A stretch of 64,000 nt of DNA from Ornithodoros turicata (Eukaryota > Arthropoda > Arachnida > Ixodida > Argasidae): contig NW_026999403.1 of the NCBI RefSeq assembly GCF_037126465.1, positions 620,001 to 684,000 on the forward strand, read 5' to 3'. The translations under genes and the position numbers were made by a program. Positions 54,594-64,000 of this stretch are shown here, in pieces. The notes below the pieces were generated by a model. The model searched no databases. It had not been told where the DNA came from and saw nothing but the letters and a program-made list of their open reading frames with translations. How positions within the stretch are numbered: the stretch's first letter is position 1; every line of letters begins with the position of its first letter.

Positions 54594-57418
54594 TTGGTCG
54601 GTGCGTTTGCACGAATCTGCGCTTAAATGACAGCGTAGACAATGATCAAGAAAAGATATACAGCTAAAACCGGAGGTCTCCGACTGACAAACCATGCTTT
54701 TCAAATCCACATGACATTCCGCAGATTAAACTGCACGTGATAATGTCTCTATACGACATTATAACGCGGTGTTGATATAACCATACATTACGTTCTCTGC
54801 TTCAGGCCACGGACCCACGGTCCCGTCAAGTTCAATCGTCGCACTCAATTCTTAGGCCTAACTCAAACAGACGGCGTCTTCCACACGCCGCTTGTGGAAT
54901 GGTGATTACATCGCCATTTACGCGAGGAACATGATATGAGCCAGTACCAGATTAGGAAGGGACAAGAAAATTCGAGTCGGAAATCAGCTCCATTTGCGTC
55001 CCAGGGCCGGGGATGCAACGGCGGTTCTCGCTGATTGCGTTTCTAAAGACGTTGCATAAAAATATATCTCATAACAAGAGGCTGCATTCAGAGTCGACTC
55101 CAGCTGGCGCTCAGCGGCTGTCTTTTAACCGGAGGCGTCCCATGGTCTATGCGGTGCTACTTGCCTGTTCAAAACATCCTTTACGTATTAGTGCTTCCGA
55201 TGTGGGCGTGAAAATAGCGCTTTCTACTTTGGTAGCTAAAGCTGCCTATATATATTATGGAAAGTTAATAAGTGCATGCCACATGCAGATATGTTCCCGG
55301 GGTTGTTTAAACATATTTGCGCCTGAGGAAAATCTGGCACCATTGCGGGGTGCCAGTCTTACTGATTCTCCTATTTGACAACGGCACCAACATATGCTCA
55401 TAATGATGAAGGAACGAATAACCGAGAGACACGGGACACGAAGACAAGCACAAGAGTTCTCCTTCATCATCATGCACCAGTTAGTCTGCGCCCTATCTCT
55501 TTTATCGATATGCTCATAGCCTATGTGTAGTGATGACGAGCGGGTAAATGTATCACTTAATTTGTGGCTATCCAAGAGAACACTGGTTAGTATGCGATAT
55601 ACAGGGCGTCTTTAGACTCTCTCAAGAGGACAGAAAAAGCAGGACACAGATGTGCCTGATAGCAGCCCACGGTTCCTTGGACTCAAGGATGTTCCCAGTA
55701 TTTTCATCTCGGTGGAGGGTCTTGTAGGGGGTCCCATATCTGCTGCTTTTGTGGCATTTTTGGCCTTTCTATAGCCGGGATTTTCGGTGGTGTTGCAAGA
55801 ATGTTTTGGGGTGTTACGGCGGCGTAGGGGTGCTGGAAAGACCCCAGCCTGGTCCTCCATCAAAATGCCTTCTGTCCCGTTGGACCAAGAGAGCCTGGAA
55901 ATGCTGTCGACGCTAACGATATCGTCGACAAATCATCACGCTATATGTTCTGCGCTCTCAACAGACCCACAGCTTCGGCCTGGTAGGGGAGTCCGCCTTC
56001 CTATAGAATAGTCATCTGCTGTGGGACATACGTAAGCGAATCCGGTGGAAGACACTGGTAAGCGGCCTTGGAAAAAATGGTGGTAACGTAAGGGTTAAGT
56101 ATGGGTCAACACGGTGCAGAAGTGAGGGCAGAGGCACGCGCGCGAGCGACAGTTCCTGAGCCACTTGGTGGTACAGAAGGGTCCGCAGACACAGTTCTCA
56201 TGTAATGCCTACAATTTAATATAGAGTGTCGTGACATGTGCGAAAACTTCTTCCCCAGCGCACTTGCTTTGCACTAAAGCCTTCAAACTACCGTCAACTC
56301 TCCGAGCCGACCTGGAGTAGCTTGTCCCGCAGTGAGCGCTCTCACATCTCCATTTTTTCTCACATCATCATCATCATCATCTCCGAGCCTACAGCCCAAT
56401 TTCTCAGCAGTACGTGACGAGCCCATACTGTGTCTGCGGTTTACTTCAAACAACGGTAATGGGTATCGGATACACTTACAGCTATCAATACCAAGTAATC
56501 TCAAAAGTCCTAAACTCGCTCCCAACATACCTCGCTGCGCCCATAGCGACATCGATTGTAACAGCCCCGAAAAAAAGAAGAGAAAAAGAAGAAGCACCAA
56601 ACCGAAGCCTTCTTTAACAAGGTAACTTCCCTGGACTAATCATGTCCTTAGTGCTAAGCCTCACCAATTACAACGTCTCGTCGAGTCGAACTCTACTTAG
56701 CTTCCTACCCTACTAAACCCTTTCTTCTACAACTACTACCCCTTCCACGGTCTGTCTATGTCCGCAAACATTCACTTAATCTCCTCAAAGGAGACCTTCC
56801 CAATACTCAGGAAATTAACGATGCCACGGCGCTCCCTGCCGCCCAGTCGAGGCGGCACCGGCATAAATGCGACGGCACAGTCTGGTCTACTGGCTGTTCC
56901 GTTAGGAAAGGAACGTCCAAAGGGAAAATGAGGAAACAAGTTCCAGAACGAGACCACCTCGGGCTCATAAATAAGGATGAGGGTTCTTGAGAAGGGATAA
57001 GTACTGCTACAATCGATGGCTTGGAAAAGCGGTCAGACAGAGTGCACGTGCGAAGGGAGGTAGGTGAGGAGACAGGGAGAAAGGTAGTAGGGGAAAAGAG
57101 GGAAGGAAGGGGGGAGGAGAACGGGGAAAAGGGTAGTAGGGGAAAAGAGGAAATGAAGAGGGAAGAAGAGAAAGAGAATGGAAGGAAAGAGAGAGAGAAA
57201 AAAAAGGGAGAGCAAAGTGTAGAAACAGGCGGCACTCCCGAATTAAGAGAGGGGCGTTTGAAACGTGGAGAGCGATTACCCAAAACAGAGCGTACACAGA
57301 AAAGGTGCGGCCTTGTCATTCATTACGTGTTCCTGTCCCTGTGGGTGCCGTGCGTGGGATGGTTGTGTTTGCGTTGCCCGCAGAAGTGAGCCGCTGTATC
57401 CATCGAATAAATTTCCCG
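54594..57418. other. No recognisable gene; polypurine patch
   Basis: 57055-57215 is a G/A-rich patch (GTAGTAGGGGAAAAGAGG twice, 57085 and 57133). Open frames at 55013-55378 and 55612-56011 show no motifs I recognise. Confidence 0.4.
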
Positions 57419-57422
57419 TATA

Positions 57423-58189
57423 CAGTCAACCCTCGATTTATGAACCTTCAATTTATGAATTCCCTCGTTTTATGAACAGGAGCACGGGGAACCAAACTTT
57501 TTACATGCATTCTTCCCTCGTTTTATGAACCTCGATATCCGAATAATGAATGGAATTTCTGGGAACCAACTAGGAGTTGCCCACCGTTTTTGCCCTCAAT
57601 TTATGAACGGATCGTTCCGAGGTGAACAGAAACGTTCAAAGGGATTATTCCGTGGTCTTATGAATGACGCATGAATGGACAAAACGTTTTCCAGGTATTG
57701 CATCCTCGGTTCTTAACCCCTCGAAATCCGAACAAGAAACGGGTTTTCCGGGGTCGCACAAGGGGCGACCAAGTGTTCCTGACCTCAGTTGATGAATAAG
57801 GTGGCCGCCGTCACCCGGAGATTAGTATGCAAACGGATGGTAAAAATCCCAGAAGAAATCCGAGACCAGTCGAGTGCGAATGTGCTCACATCTCTCCTTC
57901 ACAGGATTGACACAGCGGAAGGTCCGAAACAAAATTAAACAATTTAGTATTGCATAATAAACATAGTGTGAATGTGCTAACGTCTGTTCTTTGTGAGACT
58001 AATGCAGCAGAAGGAGTGGTCGAAAGCAAAATTACACGATATATTACATTATAAACACAACCCCAACTGGGAAATACTGTTCCATTTGCTCGATAGTACT
58101 CACTTCACGGATTTTTCGATTTATGAATCCCTCGATTTATGAACGATTTTTCGGGGAACCGACGGTGTTCATAAATCGAGGGTTGACTG
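57423..58189. mobile_element. pogo-like MITE, 767 bp
   Basis: Ends CAGTCAACCCTCGATTTATG and the inverse, CATAAATCGAGGGTTGACTG, with TA on both sides. Repeated TTTATGAAC words fill both subterminal regions. No transposase ORF remains. Confidence 0.9.
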
Positions 58190-58815
58190 TATATTGCAAA
58201 ATCATTCGGGCTGTCGGATTCTTCTCCTGCAGAAGTCGATGGCGTAAAGGAGTGGAGGATTTGATGGACATCAAGCCGGGTGGAGGGTTCAAGTTGCCGT
58301 CCGGGATGTTTTCGGAGATCGTAGTGGTGACACGTGATAATCTGCCTTTTATTCTTCGCTAACACCACGGAAAAACTGTGGCAACGAGCATAGTGTACAC
58401 GAATGTGGACGTACGGAAAGTGGACGGATAGTGGCGGAGAAACAGACGGGGACAGGAGGATGATATGCCTTCTGGGACGACTTCATGGCGACTATCAGCG
58501 AGTGGGTGCTGTATCGACTCGGCGAATCCATTGAATCTTGAATACAAAAACGTTGAAGAAGCAACACAAGACTTTAATGTTTACCACCTTGCCCTTGAAG
58601 GCCCCTGCCGAACAAGGCCCTTGAGGCTGTTCTTGGGCACGGAATAAAAAGGCATTATTATTATTATAAGAATACAGAGTTTTCGTTTCGCATGTTGTCG
58701 TGACAATAAATAATAAGTCCCTATGAACGTTCGCTGCACACAGGCCTGAGTCACTATACAATGTGACACGGGTTAAAAGGTATAGATCGCTCTGCAAGGA
58801 TTAATTCGTAGGTTT

Positions 58816-59154
58816 TTGTTGTTAGTGCACTTCCTAATTTACCGAATCGGTGCGTCACTTTTCGCCAAATTGAGCGGTACAATTAATTATCGTTATTATA
58901 AATCGTTGAAACTTACACGGTTCGAAGTTCCTGCGCAGAGACACGTATGCACGCAAGCCCAGAAATCGACATCTAGGGCGGGGCTACCGAGCTTCCACGG
59001 GGGGGGGGGTATGTATACGGCCACATGTTTGTGGGTATGTGCGTTGTTAGCTGAACTGTATTGGGCAACCTCAGAAATTCCCGGGAAGGGGGGGTACAAA
59101 AAACCAAGGGGGTGTAGGGAAATCCCTGATGCACACACCGTGTCTATGCTATGA
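58816..59154. other. Non-coding stretch
   Basis: Includes a run of ten G at 59000-59010; no gene seen. Confidence 0.4.
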
Positions 59155-59163
59155 CATTGTGAC

Positions 59164-59701
59164 CAGTCTTGGGTAAGTTACTTCTAAAAAGTAACTGAGT
59201 TGCAGTTATAGTTAGTTTCTTGGTTAAGTAACTAAGTTACAGTTATAGTTACTTTCTCAGTCAAGTAACTGGTTAGAGTTACAGTGACTGAGAGAAAGTA
59301 ACTTAGTTACATTACAGTTACTTTTTATAAAAATGACAATGAGAGGGTGATACAGTCGTTAAAAACATACATTTATTTACATTTACTTAAGTGCGATAAA
59401 AGTATTATTGCACTTAACCAGAAGCTATATAAGTCAATGTGGATCCCCCACAGGGAAAAATACGACATGTGTACGTACGTCAACAAGGATCGACATTTAT
59501 TCGAGTAACTAGTTACATTTTGCAGTTACATTCACAGAAATAGTAACTAGTTACAGTTAAAAGCTACTTTTCTGGAAATGTAACTAGTTACAGTTAAAAG
59601 CTACTTTTCTGGAAATGTAACTAGTTACTGTAACTAGTTAACCCCAAAAGTAACTAGTTACAGTTACAAGTTAAAAGTAACTTAGTTACTACCCAAGACT
59701 G
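59164..59701. mobile_element. hAT-like nonautonomous element built of TAACTAGTTAC words (538 bp)
   Basis: Ends CAGTCTTGGGTAAGTTACTT and the inverse, AGTTACTACCCAAGACTG. Exact 8-bp duplication ATTGTGAC at 59156-59163 and 59702-59709. Both subterminal regions consist of repeated, self-complementary AGTTAC/GTAACT words, and a 35-bp unit (AGTTAAAAGCTACTTTTCTG) is doubled at 59550-59620. Confidence 0.93.
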
Positions 59702-59709
59702 ATTGTGAC

Positions 59710-60600
59710 GACACGAGGACGCTGGTATGCCGACATTTCTGTTCGGATCACTATTGAATCTCCTTGTTTGTAAACAGATGACGTCATGGGTGGTCGACAG
59801 CGCCACCTATTTGGTAGACTTGAACTACGCTCGAAACTAAGGGGGGCGAACAAGGTCGCGCCCGAAGGCCACGTTCTTGAGGGAATTACGATGGTCCCTG
59901 AAAGGGACGTGCCCTTCGATTTTACGTTTCTTTCAATAAGAGGCAGCGATCATGTGCCCATTCGTGGAACCCAGCCCTCCCCTTCCGATTTGTTTCGGTT
60001 TCAGTCTGTCTACCCAACGTCATGATGACGTTTCTCGGGTAGAGGTCTATTCTCGGCGTCCCTCTTGCAGAGAATACGCGAGGCGAAATACGTGTGGGAG
60101 AGGACTTTCACACGTGACCATCTTGGGGTACTCCTGCTTGCTTCTCCCTGTGGATTCGGGAACGCTGCAGGATGTCACGAGAAAACACGACTAACCCTGG
60201 AAATATGTCGACGCTCCTGTCAGACATATTTGTTTTAATTGCGTCAGTGAGCGAACCTTCCTTTTCAGCCGCCGTTAATAGAAGGCTAAGCGCGCAAAAT
60301 CCAATTAGTGGACCGTTAGAGCGGTTTCATAATTAAACCGATATTATAGGGTAACCTCGTTAACGTCACGGAAAATGCTCATAGCACAAGTTGACCAAGA
60401 ATACCTGCGCCTTGCACACACGAAAGTAAACTGCTTTCAGCAAATGCGTAACATTAGTGAATATTATGCCCTGGTGTCTGTCCCTTCATGTTCCCTAGTC
60501 TCGGGGTTTTACATCATGCATCATCTTCACCAGCTCGCTTGCTTCGTAGCCATTTTTTCATCAGTGAATAGTTCTGACTGGAGGGTGGTGTATCCTTTTC
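59710..60600. other. No recognisable gene
   Basis: Only short open frames without motifs I recognise. Confidence 0.35.
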
Positions 60601-60910
60601 AGGTCCCCCAAGGTCGCCATTTTCCCATGTATTTGTTCCTATCTCGATGCGTGCAATGCCGGAGGCCGCCCTTAGATACCCCATTGTTACCAGACATTGG
60701 CTTGCGTGGATTGTAGCGCGCTAAAGATCCAGTTGAAGCACAATGCAAGCCAGGCCAAGTCACCAAAGGAGAAATGGACGAGTGCAGCGCCTGGTACGAC
60801 AGGTACGCTATGTGATGCACGCAGCCGTGCACTAGATCCTTCCGATCGCTCAACACGTTTAAAAACGGGACCAAAAAGTGAAACACGACAGAGAAAGTTG
60901 TTATACGCGT
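60601..60910 (+). repeat. Dispersed repeat, inverted copy of 1-310
   Basis: Starts right after an acceptor-like TATCCTTTTCAG. It carries an open frame ending TPLLPDIGLRGL that also appears in the other copy. A partial inverted copy of its first 90 bases follows at about 61001-61072. Confidence 0.75.
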
Positions 60911-61079
60911 TTTATTTGGACATATAAGGACTAGATTCATTCGCAGAAACAACAAAAACATTTTGCCGCTAAACTTAGCGCGCTGAAGTGATCCAAAACG
61001 GCAACAGTGGGGTATCTAGTGGCGGCTTTCTATGTTGCACGCTTTTCCGAGGTGAGTTTGGGGGACCTGATCCTTTTAC

Positions 61080-62020
61080 CCCGTTCATGGGTTCGTGTAC
61101 AACGCCCTCCAATCGTACAACGCAGCCACGACGATACTACATGCCATGAGCAGAGACATTTTTTTAAAAAATAGTTTGCTACCTAACATTTAACCACATG
61201 ATCGCCGTTAGGGGACATTCAAAAGACGCTTATCCCAATTGTGGCTCCCCCCCCCCCCCCCCCTCTGATATAGCAGATTGGATTCGGCCCGCGGCCCGCA
61301 GTCACGGAAATGCGAGACAATGTCGCACGTAATGGTACAACGGCAGAGGTGGCCGTTGTCATGGGAACGTCGCGTGCGCTCTTTCGTCTCTCAAAGTGCA
61401 TCTGGGTGCGAGAGTAAGATGTCGTTTCGTCTGCTACGAACTCCGAATGACAAACAGGAAGCGGTTGGAATAGAAAAGTGGCCGCTTTCCTAAAAAAACC
61501 TCCTTGCCAAACACAGTATGGTATGGCCGATGGCTTGCCTTTGCAAACACAGCTGTTCTTGCTATGAGTAACAGACGGGCACACGTTCCTTCTGAGCAGC
61601 TCTTGCAGAACGGACGCTTTTAAGGAAATGGAATGGTGTGCGTTGGGGACGTTTTATACGACGCGAAACGAAATAGGAGCAAGAAATGTATTTTAAACTG
61701 CGTTTTAAGCGTGAGCCAGTCAAATATGGCTTTCCCGATTTTTTAGAAAAAAGAAAACAAATCACACCACATTGGGCGAAAAAACATAACAGCTTAGGGG
61801 AGCTGTAAGTGCTTCTAGCACTCAGGATAAAAGTGACACGGAAAGCGAAGAAACCGTGTGTTAAGAAACAATGTTAAAATGTTCTTCTTATGTTGAATGA
61901 AGTATGGCTTCAGGCCAACACTCGTGTAGATTGATTGATTGACTAAAAAGAGAAAAATATGGGGATGTGACTCCCCTCAAATGAGGGGCAGGCTACTTCA
62001 GTGCACATTAATCGTATCTT

Positions 62021-62063
<43 letters not shown>

Positions 62064-62677
62064 ACATTAATAGACTGATAGAAAGTAGAGAAGCAAAACA
62101 AATACAACCATGCAACTCGTGCAGACTTGCTGGTCGGTATGATTACTTTGGTCTCTATGCAATATGAATGTTGCAATTATGTAGGGAAGCAAACAGACTA
62201 CTATAGTTCGTTAGCAAAGAGGCATGGGGCTAGAAAAAAAAAAAAATTCCGATAACCGGATGTTGCGCAATATATCTATTCCAATATTCCTGCTGTTGAT
62301 AAATTCAAATTTCATTTCCTTGTAATTTTTTTCTGTTATTTGTTCTATATCCAACCGTTCAGCAAATAATTCTACTATCACAACAAATTTACAGTAAAGT
62401 CCTATATTTCACCACCGAATTAGAGGATAAGACGGCTGCGTGCCATCTTCAACATTTGTGGACTCTAAACCACTCGTTTCTTTAGCATGCGTTTATCATT
62501 TAAAAAACATATAAAACACTAAAATGGGTTGTATTTTATAGCATCGTGTTCGCGACGCTAGCTAGCAGTCTTCAGCACTGCTAATTGTGGTAGTACTTTC
62601 TATGACAAGTTGCTACTTACGAGCACATCACATCATGTGAGCGCACCAATGAAAGCGATGTGCATCACTCAATGTAT
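61080..62677. other. No gene; simple repeats and a dispersed repeat
   Basis: A run of about 17 C lies at 61247-61263. A copy of the (ATTG)n-started dispersed repeat lies at 61930-62130, and it contains a (GT)n run at 62023-62061. Confidence 0.5.
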
Positions 62678-63025
62678 CACTCTAAGAAAAAAAGGTAGAA
62701 TTTTCTACCAAAGCTGGTAGAACGACAGTACTTCTACCATTTCGGGCCAATCCACGCGCGCCTTCGCCTCCGCGGGTATAAGCGGCGTCGTCCCTTTCCC
62801 TAGCTCCTCTTTTTCAAGTTTGCTCCAAGAAAAAATAAATAAAATAAAATAAAATAAAATAAAAGGGTAGAATTTCCTACCCAGGATGGTAAAACGACAG
62901 TTTATACTCTGCAGTTCTACCCAAAAGGTAAAATTGGTTTTAGTAGAAATGTGGTTGCAATACAGCTCTACCGAGATGGGTCGAAAATTCTACCTTTTTT
63001 CTTTCTACCTTTTTTTCTTAGAGTG
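62678..63025. mobile_element. MITE with CACTCTAAG ends but a different interior
   Basis: Ends CACTCTAAGAAAAAAAGGTA and the inverse, TACCTTTTTTTCTTAGAGTG, match the terminal 14-16 bases of the 532-bp MITE family. The interior instead carries repeated GGTAGAA/TTCTACC words and an (AAAAT)n run at 62830-62864. Confidence 0.85.
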
Positions 63026-63331
63026 TACGCATTGCACTGCACGGCAGAGCTCGAACGCAAGATAATTTATCCTTCTACGTGACTTAGCTTGCGATATTTC
63101 TTTCGGTGTTCGAGCCCTCAGCGCGTCAGAGACGAGCCTATAGCCTTAAAGGTCTTTATTTCTATTCGGGAGCACGCGGCATCTGCCATAAGGCAACCGC
63201 CTGCGGGACGCCAGCAGGCTAAACGGGCTCGAGCCGCGTACCGTCTTGTCACGGAAACGTCAGCAGGGCCCAATTTTCTACTTGGATATGGAAGTTGGAA
63301 GTTTGTTTTATTTTTTCTTACGTGGAATATA

Positions 63332-63994
63332 CAGTCAAACCTCGCTTTACGAACACCCTTCGTTTCTCAGAAAATCGTTCGTAAATCGAGGTATTCGTAA
63401 ATCGAGGTCCGAGGTGTGCAGTGCACAAATACCTCACAAAACCACGGGAAATTGATTTGAATAAGTTTTATTTTTGAAAATACTGCGTAATTGTACTTTG
63501 CGCCATACGTTCTGCAGGGTCTATCCTGTTTAGAAGACATGACAGAAGTCTGACACTTGACTCATCCACCCGGTCCTCAAAGTACGGTGTCGCGCGTGGA
63601 TGAGACTGTTTCCAACGGCAAATAACAGGCTTGTCACCGGCTGTCAGGGCTTATCGCCTTCTCTTGGAACGGCAAGATGTTTCCATCTCGGAGACCTGGT
63701 CCAAAGTGACAACCGTTCGGCTGTAAACTCCCGAATTATTCTTTCACGAGATGGTGAATCATGTTTGTGGAACGTAGTGGCGTTGGGACATTGTATGTTT
63801 GACTTTGGCAGCATGTACTGAGGAACTTGAGGCTGGCTACTTTGGGTCCGTTCCCTAATAATCCGTTCATAGTTCGGATATCGAGGGTTCGTAAAACGAG
63901 GTCAAAATACACGGAAAAAGTTTGGTTCCCTGTGGAGCCGTTCGTAAGTTGAGGGAATTCGTATATCGAGGGTTGATAAAACGAGGTCCGACTG
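63332..63994. mobile_element. pogo-like MITE, 663 bp
   Basis: Ends CAGTCAAACCTCGCTTTACG and the inverse, AAAACGAGGTCCGACTG, with TA on both sides. Repeated TTCGTAAATCGAGG words lie near both ends. Related in ends but not interior to the element at 57423. Confidence 0.88.
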
Positions 63995-64000
63995 TATACA

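Noticed and set aside
57021..57389. Lys/Glu/Arg-rich open frame and its Phe/Ser-rich reverse
   Set aside because: Both are readings of a G/A-rich low-complexity patch.
59164..59701. Repeat array considered as CRISPR-like
   Set aside because: Repeat words are short, unevenly spaced and palindromic. The interval has hAT-type ends and an 8-bp target duplication, and the genome is eukaryotic.

Overview
The window is eukaryotic nuclear DNA. It has split genes with GT-AG introns, very low coding density and a heavy load of transposons, tRNA-derived SINEs, MITEs and microsatellites. An arthropod, most likely a chelicerate and quite possibly a hard tick, is my inference. It rests on the I/R1-type LINE tails, the Penelope-like GIY-YIG fragment, the SINE types and the sidestep-type receptor. 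No species can be named from the sequence alone. There are no operons, CRISPR arrays or rRNA genes.

Host gene. The backbone of the window is one large gene on the minus strand, from about 52.5 kb down to 13.8 kb. Eight exons can be chained with GT-AG boundaries and matching phases at every junction (0/0 or 1/1). Together they encode about 676 residues: five Ig domains, one fibronectin type III domain and a single transmembrane helix. The architecture and motifs match the sidestep family of axon-guidance cell-surface receptors. The signal-peptide exon(s) and the cytoplasmic exons were not found. Its introns (1.3 to 15.9 kb) hold nearly everything else between 14 and 52 kb.

Nested mobile gene. 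Inside the 15.9 kb intron, on the plus strand, lies a two-exon gene (about 34.9-38.1 kb). It fuses a Mutator-like DDE transposase to a lambda-exonuclease/YqaJ-type nuclease. All catalytic motifs of both domains are visible, but there is one frameshift near 35.5 kb. Tandem repeats flank it on both sides. It is the most interesting item in the window.

Left part (1-13.8 kb). This holds a possible terminal exon of unknown function (385-618, minus), a decayed Ty3/gypsy-type retroelement (2.8-5.0 kb), a MITE with CCGTATTTTCACGCG termini, a LINE tail joined to a Penelope-like GIY-YIG domain (9.8-10.6 kb), and a nested pair of MITEs (11.56-12.27 kb).

Middle (14-34 kb). Introns of the receptor gene carry several TA-target MITEs, two large fold-back elements (15.9-16.8 kb and a TTAA-flanked one at 21.27-22.94 kb), a LINE fragment, three SINE copies with clear target duplications, a 51-bp polypurine tandem array and a pogo-like MITE with an expanded TATAGG-type array.

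Right part (38-64 kb). This holds a 119-bp tandem array, a broken SGNH-hydrolase-like gene, three hAT-like nonautonomous elements with 8-bp target duplications, two full-length tRNA-type SINEs (one just upstream of the first recognised receptor exon), two pogo-like MITEs, and at 60.6 kb an inverted copy of the sequence that opens the window. Large stretches have no recognisable gene.
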